From Branchiostoma floridae (taxonomy: Eukaryota; Chordata; Leptocardii; Amphioxiformes; Branchiostomatidae): a stretch of 64,000 nt of DNA. The notes under the pieces are model-generated. The model saw only the letters and a program-made list of their open reading frames with translations. It was not told the origin of the DNA and did no database searches. Positions 23,601-37,500 of the stretch are shown piece after piece. The stretch lies in the NCBI RefSeq assembly GCF_000003815.2, contig NC_049995.1, positions 15,441,922 through 15,505,921 of the forward strand. The letters run 5' to 3'. Numbering within the stretch: position 1 is the stretch's first letter; each line of letters starts with the position of its first letter. The position numbers and the translations under genes are program-made.

Positions 23601-26600
23601 TGATAGATATGGTTATAGCATAGCTCATGTTTTGTTTATCCCATTGTTCACTTGTAACACTACATGTAATAGTACTGAGCCTTTAGTATCCCATGTAACA
23701 CAATCTAATTTAGCCCATATAGGCAGGAACATGATAGGGACCTAACTATTATGATGAATATATATCACATTGGAAGAGGAACTTAGTTAGTGCTGCAACT
23801 CCATAAGAATATAACTACGCATGTATGCATGTATGTATGTATGTATGTATGTATGTATGTATGTATGTATGTATGTAGGCCTGAGTCGAGATGTAGGTAC
23901 ACACATATTACCCACTTCAATCAGCGGAAGATCAAACTCAGTATAGCGTCCGTCCACAGAGGTTGCACGGACAGTCAACAGCAGTAATCCGGCAGCAAGA
24001 TCCACCAAGGGTGTGTAAGGAACCTAAAAAGAAACAGGATTTGTAAAAAAAAAAAGAAATACGGCTCTTGGTGGCAAATGAGCAGGTGTTGACACACTGG
24101 CGAAATAAATCTGTGTGTGTTTTGGGCACACTTTTAAACAGACTAGCCGAAGAGGCTCGGTGGGCGTCACTCCACCGTCGTGGTGGGTATATCGTATAAA
24201 GGGCACAAGGTTGGGACAGGGAAAGTATCGAACTCGGGACCTATTAGCATGCCTATAACACGAATTATAACAACCGGGCGTTCCACTGCAGTATCGTAAC
24301 AAGCCACTAGGGTGCCCAAAATCTAATTTCGAGCTCTGACACCATGCAAAACCTACCTACATTCTAATATCAATACAATCCATTCATTCTTTAAAAATAA
24401 CACATTCAAGAATTTAACACGGTTGAACGCTCAAAGATATAATGTCCAAAATATAAACATGACCTCACCCATTGTGTAGATGCTGTTATGAATATCCTGT
24501 TGTCATGTGAAGGGCCGTCTCCTGGAAATACAGACTTGGCGATTTCCGCCCCCACGGGTATCAGCTCGAAAGTGATGGTTACTTCCAAAGGGCCCAGCAC
24601 GTCAGCAAAGTCTAGGATGAATTGAAAGGCAACATTTTTGCAAAAAAATCCCTCTAGCCTTGTGTCAAGATACTCGCACACAATAGAATACCATAATTCT
24701 CGTCACAAAGAAGTGTGTGCAAGTGAAAAATTGGGACTATGAATGGGGGTATCTGAGTTGCCTGACGTGATAGCCAGCTCAGGTAGACAACCCAGGTAGC
24801 CAGCCCAGGTAGCCAGGCCTGGTGCACAGCCCATTCTTTTCTGTAAACCCTTTCTGCTAGGATGAAGAAAGGAAAAGAACACAGTGTCATCAACAAAAGT
24901 AATATGTTTTCTCCTTCCCAAGGTCACAACGTCAGCACAAATCAGCGGTTTCGAACCCGTTACCTCTGGGGTCTGGGTCAAAAACCTTAAGGTGGGATCA
25001 CACATGCGTATATATTCAAGTCCGTTTGAGGTGCGTATGGAGCTCTTAGTCTCTACCAGGCTCCATAGGTCGCGGGAAAAGTAGTACAAATTGGACAAAT
25101 ATAGAATACATAACATGCCAGATGGGCTAGCTGCCCGAGAAGTATGGTTAGCGACCCAGCTACACTCATCCGACATGTTACCTGCTAACGTTTGTCCAAT
25201 TTCTATTATTTTTCCAGCGACCTGTGGGGCCTGGTGGAGGCAAATACTCCCATGGAGGCAAATACTCCCATACACCCTCATGACAAAGTGGGGTCTCAGC
25301 CCAGATGGACAGACTGTCTGTGACTGCGGACAGGAGCAGACAATGAAACACCTTCTTGTCTGCCCCCTCCTGTCCGAACCATGCACCAAAGAAGATCTGG
25401 AAGCTCTGACCCCCAGAGGAAGGGAGTGTGTGGATTTCTGGACCAGGAAAGTGTAGTGATGACACGAAGAAGAAGAAGCCCCATACGGACTTAAATATAT
25501 ACGCAGGTCTGACCCCAACTTTAGCGATTGTACTAAGATCACTTACCGATACACTTTGCGCAGAACCTATCAATCAGGGACACCCCTTCCGTTGGCATCA
25601 TAGTGCAGGCATCTGAAGACTCCCCTTCTTCCAACAGTTGAACTGGTGTGGGATATACATTAAAGCGCCACTCCGTAATTCTCGACCAATCCCCATCATC
25701 GGTGACGTGGTGATCAGTCAGCCGTATGGTGTAGTACCCCTCCGCCTGGAAACACAGAAAAGTAGTAGATGAACGAAAATGGTTCAAATTTACAACAAAG
25801 ATAAGAAGCAATGAATAAAGGTAGTACCATCATCATTTGTTGAGGCCGTATGGGCAACGGGTTGTTATTCACTTTGTTTAATGAATAAAGACAAGAACCT
25901 GTAAATAAAGACAATAGACAAGAACCTGTAAATAAAGACAATTTTTTCGAGGCAGTAGGGACTAGTAAGGCTAGCACTCGACAAGGGTTAGGTCCCAATT
26001 GCACTGGTGGACTTAAACCCGGGACCTGGCCGTGCTCTAATACATCCCCGGAGCCCCAGGGGATGCCTTGGGGCTACGTAGCGGTCATTCCCGAAATTTC
26101 CCAAAACAGCCCCTTTTTCCAATTAGGGCCTAATCCTTAAGAGGACAAAAAACTGCACTGCTCACCCTAAACGTTCCCGAATTAACTCTAAGCCGAGTGT
26201 CATCACTTAAGTAGGTGTCGATGCCGGCAGTCCAGTCCTGGCCTGCAAAACCTGCTGGGAATTCCTCCAGGGTGAATTCTGTCGTTCCAAATATTTGAGA
26301 TTCCGTGAACAGCTCTAAAGGTTCTGTTGACGCCGTCTTGGATGGATCGCAGTTCTCCTGGCGGCTAAGAGCTTCACATCTGAGAAAAACATGGGGAACA
26401 CGGTCAATACACCTTTCTCACGCGGCGGCCATGATAGATCGAAGACGAGGTCAATGAGGCAAACAGACAAAACCTATCTCTAAAATCAGCTGCCATTTAG
26501 ATTTCCCCCAAACCACACAAATCTTCACAATATAAGATCAAATAATAAATATTATAACTAGTGTTATGCACCGAAAGATGTAGCAAATTAGAGTAGTGTA

Positions 26601-28425
26601 GACTGATCCCATAGTCCCTTAAGAGATGCAAAATAAAAACATAATAATGCAAATATTTGACGGACATGCAGCAAAATCTCTTATTGGTCGCTTTCCTAAT
26701 TGATCGGCTATCATTGGTTGAACTGCTAATTATGATGGACAGTCTTTTGTTTGCCTCATTGAACTCGTTTTAGATCTATCATGGCCGCCGCGTGAGAAAG
26801 GTGTATGGGTCATGGTTTGAATACGCGAATAAAGCAATGAATAAAAAACTAGAAATATATATAACGTTTGCAAGTAATGTTTGCCGTCACATGATCTAGC
26901 CTATGAAACTTCTGCTCTGTTTATTCGTCCTCAAACACATGCATAGATATTACTCTCCAAGCAGAGGTTAGGTTCCGGCTGTTTCAACGTTTTTTTAGTC
27001 GTTTCTGTTGTGCTTATCAGCTCTTTAGATGAATTCAATCACAGACACTCAACTGTTGCTCTAATGTCTATTCTGGTGAAGTGTTAGTAAGGTACAGAGA
27101 GTCGATGGATGCCCGTCTGCTCAATGCTCGGGTCACGGTGCAAATACGAGGTCAAAGTTCTGTGCCTCTTACTTGACGTCTGCAGTCACTTAATATTCAG
27201 ATGTTGGGCTGTGTACATTGGAGTCAAAGGGGTGTTTTTTCTATACTATTTTATACTGATATCACAACAGTTTCTATCGGGCTTTCTATTTTGTATTTTA
27301 TTTTGCTGTGTCCAACCTAACACAGGTTGGACACAGCAAAATAAAATGCAAAATAGAAAGTCCGATAGAAACGACTAAAAAAACGTTGAAAAAACAGCCG
27401 GAGCCTAACCTCTGCTTGGAGAGTACATAGATATGGTGTCTGCAGCTCTGTAAAACAAGTTGCTACAAGATGTAATCGAACACCACAGGATGTTTGCTAC
27501 TTGACCAGTAACCATGGTAACAACCATCTGGTCCAGGGCATCGACCTTATTTGCTTGGAGACGAAGAAGAAGAGGAAACAGCGAAAACAACATGTTTCCC
27601 TTCCGTGCAGTTTGTTTGAAGTTTATTCATGAAAGCTCAAATCGGCCAGCAGGTCGCTTTTCATTTAGGTCATGAGGGAAGAGGCAAGGGTCAGACAACG
27701 TACATAATAGAGATATAGTTTAAAGTCCTAATGAGTCTTATAAGCCTATATACACAATTCTACATACATGGTACAAAATACATAATAGCGACAGACATGA
27801 TCAAAAGGTAGACATAAATAGTAACGTACTGTAGAGAAAGTTCCCCCAGTGAATCGTCCGGCACGACCTGAATGATGGTGTGAAGCGTTACAGGAGGGAA
27901 GTCCCCCGCAATGATCTCCACAGTGATGTTGGCGATGAGACCGATAGGGCGCACGTCGGTCGGGGACTCGAACACCAGAACTCCTGGATCCGAACCCGCT
28001 ACCTGAGATCCTAGCGTGACTTCCGACAATGCCAGTTCTGAAGAGTCGAGGAGATGCATCATAAGCGAGATACAGAAATAGGAAATCAGGACGAGTGAAA
28101 TCTGCCAGGTGGCAAACTTACATAATTTCTTTGATATAGGAAGACCTAAAAAGATTATAAATCAATCCATTCACAGTTTCCTGACGATGGGGATACAAGC
28201 TGAGCCACGTTTAAGACGGCATTCTTGCTGCTGCAGCGCCACCTACATCGGCTCTAAGTAGAAGCAAGAAGTAGTTTCCAGTCATTCTACCCTGATGATG
28301 GTGTCTGATAGACATCGAAACGTTGGAAGTAATTACTCCCTGGTTGTCCCCAAAGAACCTTACTACTATATGGATAATTGCCAACCTGATGAAGTTATTT
28401 GTGAACATACATATATAAAACCCAC

Positions 28426-28479
<54 letters not shown>

Positions 28480-28513
28480 TTAGATATGTATATACGTGTG
28501 TATATATAGACAG

Positions 28514-28549
<36 letters not shown>

Positions 28550-31500
28550 ATCTTACCGTCATCTGTATAAACTTGAACTTCACACAGGTTCATGGTACGA
28601 CTGGAACCAGGAAGGAGAAGGCCAACATATCGTGACGTCACGCCGGTAACGGGGATCGTCATCGTCGCTTGCGACAGGTCAAAGTTCAAGTCCCCTCCAT
28701 ATATGCCGTTCGCCTGGATGTCGGAGGAATTGCCCAGGTGCAGGTGGAAAGGGTTGATTCTCTCACTACAGCAGTCCATACGGTTGTAGATGAGAACACT
28801 GTGTAAGGAGTAATGAGATCTTGTGGTTAGAGCTTGTTTATTATAAAGATCTCCATTAGTGAGTAAATACATATACAGTACTACACTAATCTTCCTGGAA
28901 TAATTAACTAAAAGCAACTGGAGTCGAAACGCGTTTGGCAAACAAGGGGAAAAGATTTATTCTCGTACTTTTCCACAGAACTACGATTACATAAGACATA
29001 CTAGAAACCCTCAATATTTCACGGAGATATGGCTTTTTTAAACTCATGATAAGCTAAGATTTTGATTCGCTGTCTGGACTAAGGGCGCAGTGGCTGCGTC
29101 GTGAGATCATCGGACGAGAGCTAACCTAGGGCATTTTTTTTCGAACAGCCATTCATAAAGTTCAGCCGTCTCAATACACAAAAAGCTGACTTAGATCCTT
29201 GTACGTTGGCTGGTTCTATCACAGCTTCAAAACCCTATGGCATCTAAATCGTATGGCGTATGCGACTGAACCCTTACTTGGTGATAGGGATGGGCCGAGA
29301 TAGATCTATCTGTAGCCAGGGATTGGACGTGAAGTCGTCGCTATGGAAACAGGACCCTGTATCCAAACTCGTGGCTGTGATCCCGTCCACGGCTTTTTCA
29401 GCGCCGTAAGTGGCAGCGTAGATCGGACTAGACGATGTAGTGCGCCCAACGGCTACGTTGGCACCCAGGTTGTCTGCGTGAAGCAACAATTGTGAAGAGG
29501 TGGAAGAGAAAAAGCTGTGAATAATTTCAATATTCATATTTACCTTCACATGAACCAGCCTAACAAACTTCTATTGATTATTAATCAAAAACATTCATAC
29601 ATTCTGCGTACAGTTGTAAGAGGTGAAAGAGAAAAAGCTGTGAACTAGAAAAGTAACATTTCCAAGCAAATATATAATGTCTACCTTCACATGCCGTAGT
29701 TATTATCAAATAACACAAACAATAACTTAGATATACTGAAAATAGCATATACCTGAACTGGATCGGAATGCAAAAATTATGACTCATATTAACAAAACAC
29801 TGAGCATTAGAATTCATACATGTATATCATGGTACACATATATATATATATATATATATACACATTGTGTATACAACAAAAGGACGAACCTGTGAGTCGA
29901 TCATACATGTTGCCCACTGATAGAGAACTTTTCTCTCCATCAGTGCAAAACACTGAGCATTAGAATTTATACATGCACATCATGATACATATATATACAG
30001 CAACAAAAATTATAACGTTAAAGGACTAACCTGTAAGTCGATCATACATGTTGCCCACTGATATATAACTTTTCTCTCCATCAGTGCAGAGCCGAGGTTT
30101 CAGATAGCAGGAGGCTGCACCGTTGTACTGGAAGGAAAGGCAGTTCGAGTGTGCGCAACACGCAGCGGCACAGAACTGGAGAGAAACCTCACTGTAACCC
30201 GCGATGTCCACCCCACCAGTACTGCAGTCGCTGTCGGGGACGTGCCGAAACAAAAACAGCCCGCACTCTGTGACAAAAAAAGATTGCGCTTGTTTGACTT
30301 GACACAACTAAAACTAGTTGACTCTTCGTCTTCGTAATTACCCTATAGCTAGTATGAATAAATAGATATGGAAAAGTCTTTCTTCAGTTGAACTTTTGTT
30401 TTTGAAGCTACTGTACTGTTAATTACAATCCATCACTGAATAATTTTAACTGTTCTATTCGTCCATCTGTTAATTAGTTGCTATTATTATTGCAATAACG
30501 TTTATTTGTTTTTACCTGGCAGAGACAGCACTGTGCCCTTCCAGTTATACGTGAATGCACTGGAGGGAAAGATTTCCTCCGGATCGTAGGACAGGCCGGC
30601 GTTCACCTGGATATCACCTGACGTAGGGACTGTCCTGAGACTGCTGCCTAAGCTGTACACAACAGGCAACCTGTGGGGGGGGGGGGCAGGGTGGTCTGGT
30701 TAGGTCTAAATATACGTCACATTTCCAAACGTATTAGCCTTTTTAATCTAAGTCTCAAGAACCCTAACCATAAGACCCAACGTTATACTTTTTCAAAAAA
30801 GGTTATGGTCGGCATACATAATCATAATCTTAATGTATACATAACATAAACTCCGTTAAGTTTATGTATTTTGTATTCAATTTGCACACCTTTTTGTATT
30901 CTAGTCTACATTGTCATTGTCCTTGCGTAGTGTCATAGTCCGCATAGACTGACGGACAGTAGTAGTAGTAGTTATTGTAGTAGTATGGTCGGCATGTTCG
31001 TGGTAGGGTCGGCCGAGTACGGTTAACGTTACATTCCCAAACCGGGAACCGGCCGGGCAGCTTTCAGGAACAACAAGTATGAAATAGAAGACACCAAACT
31101 TCACAAGACATAAAGAGAATAGCCCTGAGTATTTTTTGTGTATCTTTTTTACGTATAAATTTCTATTTTTCGTTTCCACAAACAGCTCGACCGGACCCTG
31201 GTTTGGACATGTGACGTCAGCCTTACTCGGCCGACCCTACCACGAACATGCCGACCATACTACTACAATAACTACTAGGGCTGGGTACCGGTACAGAAAA
31301 TTCAGGTCCAGGTCCGGTTCAGATCCAGAGGATCAGGTCCAGGTCCGGACCTGAACCTGGACCTGATTCAGTATGACTCATACCAATGGTCCATTTCACT
31401 ACAAAGAAATCTGTTTGGTGGAGTATTAGACTTACACTGGCGTTTTAAAACCCTACAACGCTACCTGCACCTGTACGATTGGCTTTAAAATTTGGTAGAA

Positions 31501-34500
31501 ATTACTATAAACTCTACTCTACTTCACTCTTGTTATTTTCTTCAACCTGCAAGCGCCAAATCGTGTGAATGCCTGTTAAAATAATCTGTTAATGTTCTAA
31601 TCGGTCCAACATCCGGTCCACCTAATTTTTTCAGGTCCGGTTTTTCTGGACCGGTCCAATAAGAAAAACCGGTTTTGTACCGGTACGCTGTACCGATACC
31701 CAGCCCTAGTAACTACTACTACTGCTGTCCGTCAGTCTGTGCAGACTATGACACTACGCCAGGACAATGACAATGTAGACTAGAGTACAAAAAGGTGTGC
31801 AAATTGAATACAAAATACATAAACCTGTGGGAGGATTCAGATTCTGATTTTATTTGCAAAGTCTTAGAAGTTTTTTTTTATTTGGANNNNNNNNNNNNNN
31901 NNNNNNNNNNNNNNNNNNNNNNNNNNNNNNNNNNNNNNNNNNNNNNNNNNNNNNNNNNNNNNNNNNNNNNNNNNNNNNNNNNNNNNAAAAGGAAAGTAAA
32001 GTTTAAAAACTAATATATAAATACCGTGCGGGAAAGAGGGAGAAGCCAAATAGGCTTACACAGCGCCTCCTACTAACAAATACTAAACACATTCTTGAAA
32101 TAGTTGATTATTTCCAACAAAAAAATTGGACTCACCCAAATTTTCGACTGAACAGCACCAGTCTTTGTCAAGGAATGAACAATTTGGGTGAGTCCAATTT
32201 TTGTGTTGGAAATTACAGTTCAACTATTTCAAGAATGACTTCTATCAACACAAATGAACTTTAAAGTTATTACTAAACACAGCTCGAATGAAATAATTGA
32301 AATTTAAAACAAATGATAATAAGTCATAAAGAAATGATTAACGACAAAGAAATATAGTAACTATTGCAACATAAATGAAGCTAACTAATAGGCCAATCAA
32401 ATACAGTACGATAACAAATCATAGGAGCATAGCACATTATTGAAAAACAAGGAAATGTAGCAATTACAATGAATAAAATATGCTAAATATTGTTAAATAT
32501 GTGACCTTTACTTAGGAGCTGGGACATTAAGGAAAGTAGCTAGGAAAGGTAATGCGATCTTATGACTTGGGCTGTTGAATTAGGACATAAAGGTTCTGGT
32601 TCGGAATCCCTGGTTGGTTGGTGATGCAACACAAAGAAACAAACCTGACGAACTCGACCCAAGTCTGTGCGGCTGACACCGAGACATGGCCACTCCCTGT
32701 CACGTTCATGATGACTTGCAGCTGCAGTGACAGTCATTTGATGCCATGTTGATTTGAACAAAACACACTGCATGGCCTCTACACGCCTTTCTCGCGCGGC
32801 GACCATGATAAAATGAGTTTAATTAGACAAACGAAAGACTGTCCATCATAATTAGCAGTTAAACCAATGATGGCATAGAAAGTACAAAATCGACCAATAA
32901 GAGAATGTCTACATCTCCGTCAAATATTTGCATTATTATATTTCTATTTTGCATTTCTTAAGGGACTATGGGATCAGTCTATGCTGCTCTGAATTGCTAT
33001 ATCTGTCGGTGAATAACACTAGTTATAATATTTATTATTTGATCTTATATTGTGAAAATGTGTGTGGTCTGGGGGAAAACTAAATGGGAGCTGATTTTAG
33101 ACATATGTTTTGTCTGTTTGCGTCATTGACCTCGTCTTTGACCTATGATGGCCGCCGCGTGGGAAAGGTGTATGTTGGAAATATCTGGGCGTTGATTGAC
33201 TTGTTCCAAATAAGGCAAGCTAATTAATACTAATAAGCAAGGCGACTTAACACTGAAACGACCAGGTTGACTAAAATGCTAGCGCCACCTTTTAACAAAG
33301 GGACCCGGTCGGGCAGTTTTTGGGGAACGCAAAGTACGATATAGAAGACAAAAGAACATAAAAAGTAAAAAAAAAACAATCATTCAAAGTCATGCCTTGT
33401 GTATATTTATTGGCATAAACATAAATTTTTCGTTTCCGCAAAAAGCCCGGCCGGGCTATGGGTAGGAAATGTGACATTAGGCCATGTTGATTTGAGTATA
33501 TGGATGACATCCTGTGGGAATCCCAAAACTAATGCGAGCGTACGAATAAAAAAGTTTGGGCCAAAAAAAGTTGACCTCGTTATAAAATCTACGTAGTCCT
33601 GAAGGTTCAACAAATGACAAACATTGAGTATTCAATACGAACAAAGATTATTCATTTTTGTCTTAGAGTCATCTTCTTTGACATTATAATTGGTAATGAC
33701 ATTAGTATATGTTAGCGATATATTTTACTTTTAATCTACGGCATGCATTTTGTCCTTTCACATTTGCTTTGTACGATCCAAAGCATGATTGAAAACTTTT
33801 TTTTATTTGTGGAAACGAACGAAAATTGATGCGCGCGCGGACGTCATCCATATAACATGCATTGGCATAATACCGGCAGTAAGACTTATACCGGCCGATC
33901 AAAAATAATGGAATTTAAAGAGATCTACACATGCAACAATAGTTGTTTCTGAGGTATGCACACTTCAAACCAAATCCAATACATCATTTACAAAGCATCG
34001 ATAACAATGCATTCGAAGACAACAAGGCCAAAAGTTTTCAGTATCTTTTTCGGGACAGGCAGCTTGTCGTGGGACGAACACACTGTCACATTCATTGCCA
34101 GATTTGTAGATCATAATTACACATGCTCACGGCACAAGACGAACATGATTCAACAGCAATCTTGAATTTCTGTTGGTGACCTACCACTCGTGTAAAAGTG
34201 TGAAGAACCGTTGCATTATCGCCCGAATCTACGGCTGAATGGGCAAAATTGAACGTACGCCGACATTTTCCCGCCATTTTTATATCTACGCTAGCAGTAA
34301 AGTGTTACGTCATAGCGGTTGTGACAGACAAAAGTTAAATGAAAATTCTTGACAGTATACGTCCGTTTTCCCATGACTTTTTGTATGCTCAAGCAGGTTT
34401 GTGTTTTATGCATTTACTAACAGAAAAGGAAGGAACATCAGAGGATGTATAAAGGTACATAGCGGAGGTTAATTGTGCCGTGTTTCTTCCGGCCGGTATT

Positions 34501-37500
34501 TTTCCTCCCTTCCAACCACGCGCCCATTCGCCGTGTAATTCCGCGGCGTGTTACAATTGCAATATAACGCTTTTAGCAGGACAAGAGAGACAAAAAAAAT
34601 ACACAGAAGAAGTGGCAAGGGTAAGCTATAACAGCAACATGTAACTGGAGAAAATGATGCGTTGACAATTTGTCAAATCAGTATGGCTAGAGAAATCGTC
34701 GTAAACGTGCCGGTATTATGCCAGTGCACGCTAGTCTAGTCAACGTGGTCTTAGCCTAAGCAGAGATGAATCTAGAGGAATTTCCATAACGCGGATTCAG
34801 CCCTGTATGGGAAAATGCTTTTGGCACGTACTTGTATCATATGTACCCCCAGAGGTAACGTTCTCGGTGCAAGAGAGAAATGAATGTAGTTCCGCGGTGC
34901 ATCAATGGGAAGTAAATCATCCATGGGTTCTTCTGGGTCGGTCTGGTTGTAGCCTCTCGCTGTCCAAAATATCTGCAACTGTTAAATCGATGATCATATA
35001 TAATAAATACTCAACCTATATCATTTATTAATTTTATTTTCAGAGGGCTTTTGCCGTATTCAACACTGTCGAGTTTTTCATCGGAGGGGGACAGAAATAT
35101 ACACAAAGGATCATCAAAATTCTTTGGTTAAAGCGTGCAAAAGGAAAATGAATAAAACTTAGCAGATTCTTAGCAGACTCAAATGTGCTGTACATATAAG
35201 TAACATAAGTAATAAGCGGCCAGGTTTTGCACTGGGAAGATTCTCATAGATTTTACACATGTATGAAGTATAGTGTTTAAAATGCGCAATTCAGCACCTT
35301 CTACTGTGTAGAAGTAGCTACGATGTGTTTTAATGTTCACGAATGAATCAATAAACCAATAAGATGACGGGAAAGGAATATCTGCCGGAGATTCTGCAGG
35401 AGACGGAGAACGGACTAAAAGCTCCCCGGCATACATGTTTATTTTTTATTTATTTATTTGTTCAGCTGTTAACGAACAGCCAGGGTTGCCCAACTAGCCA
35501 GGGGCTATTACCAAGGGCTAGCCCTGCGCATGTTCGCACATGCTTACACACGGCGGGGTTATGCCGCCCCTCACGGGGTGACATACCCTTTCGCTGATGT
35601 AAATCGCCGTGTGGCTGATACGGAATGGGGGTTCGCCAGGCCTCCATCCGGGTGAGTTGAAGTGAATCACCAACTCCAGACAGAAGGGTTTTGCTCCATC
35701 TCACACCGCACCATCGCACGTGTGGGGGTTCTTTAACGTGCATGGGGTCCCCATACACGGGACCTCCATTTAACGTCCTATCCGAGGGACGGCCCTAGCC
35801 GAAGCTAGGTACTCATTTTCACCTGAGTATAGTGAGGAAAGCTGTGTAAAGTGCCTTTCCCAATGGCACAAGATCGGTGACACGCAGCCGGATTTGAACC
35901 CGCAACCTCTCGGTCACGAAGTACAAATGCTGCCGCTGCGCCACGCGGTCCAACGGCATACATGTATATTCCTCCCCTCCCCAAGCAGCTTACGCCAACG
36001 CCGGCCGGCGAAGGAGGCCATGGACTACACACGCTGATGTAATTGTCTACCCGGATGGTCTAACATTCCTGTTAACCTATGGTACATTTTGTTGGTGCCA
36101 CCTACCTCATGGTCCTCCTCACACTGCAGCAGCAGATTGCCGTGGAGCACGACGTTACCAGTGCGATGTACTTGGAGCGGGCTTTTATGGCTGACAGCGG
36201 GTAGATAAAAACATCACATGGAAAAGCGTCACTTCAATAAAAAAGAATTCCATTTTACTATTTCATGACGGAATAAAGGCTTGCAACTAGGAACAGGCAC
36301 GATATAAAATGGTATTTATCTATTTATTCATCATATTTTACCATGACAGTGAAAGGTATCGTGAAATATTATAGAAAAAATGCTAAACTTTACTTCCAAC
36401 ACTGTAATAACTATAGGGACTAACTCCTCTAAACCTCCGTCGACCTTGTTCACAGAATGACCCTTTCTATCTCCAGCAGAGGGGTCAGTCCCTATAGCTA
36501 TTACAGTGTTGGAAGTTTAGCAATTTTTTCTAATAATGTATTCTACCAACACAGATGAACGTTCATGCTAAGTATGGTGAAATAGGTTCCTTGCCAATGT
36601 CACCTTCTCAAAGGCATACGTGGATACTTTGGGGAAACGGTTATCTGACATCAGTAAAACATCATCATCCTCCGCAGGGACATCCAACAGCCAAAACGCC
36701 TGTCTGGATGTGCCCTGCTCTTTCAACCGTCACTCTTAGTTCCTGGGACTCCCCCCCCCCAACCAGCTGTCAGCCAATCAGAGAATAGACCGTTCAGTTT
36801 TCAAAAGGGGTCTTACGTATATAAGGGTAAGCTCATTAATATTTATAAGCAGGGCGGTCAGTAACTACGAATGACGGTTGAAAGAGCAGAGTACATCCAG
36901 ACAGGCGGTTTGGCTTTTAGATGTTCCTGCGTAGGATGATGTAGAACATGGCCCAGCCGTTATAATGGCAATTTCAGTAGACGATTGTCTTGTGTTTGTT
37001 CTTCTCTTCAGTTCTTTGTTTCTGATTTTGTTCAGACAGCCACAACCATCCCAAGTCACCCAATTTTTTTTCTAAGTTCCTTGACAGAATTTTGAGACCA
37101 AATTTGACTGCAAATGAAAAGAAAGCATACCTCCGAACCCCTTCATGGATGTCAGCGGTGACATAACAGCTCTGGCCGCCAGGAGGCACTAATTCCCCTG
37201 CTGCGTCACTGATGACGCAGCCCGTGTTCAGGGCGGGGCAAGTCGACCCCTCAGCTCCGCCTGTATCCTCTGGAAAAACGTTTACAAAACTACCCATGTA
37301 AAAACATAGTTACAATGTAATGTTTAATCTGAATACCATGCACTTAAAAGTCAAAATCATCAGTGGAGGGACTACCTAATGAAGTTTCCAATGTAACACA
37401 TGGATAAGCCATGCAACAACAAAAAGAACAATCAACTCAAAACACATTTAGTCATATTTCAAACCCCAAGTCTTAACCTCCTACGCAGCGCTGGCTGTAT

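Noticed and set aside
23912-23915. Donor of exon 16 at the GTAATA site (GAAGTGG before GTAATA)
   Set aside because: That donor gives the wrong phase for exon 17. The GTGGGT donor four bases earlier keeps the frame in both copies.
27405-27593. Possible REJ exon on the minus strand ([17 protein letters not shown])
   Set aside because: Exons 12 and 13 join directly in matching phase (CA + A giving Gln), so no exon is needed. The stretch abuts a MITE end and has no good donor.
36095-36210. Alternative frame [19 protein letters not shown] for exon 6
   Set aside because: Its phase does not fit exons 5 and 7. The frame [20 protein letters not shown] fits both and looks like REJ sequence.
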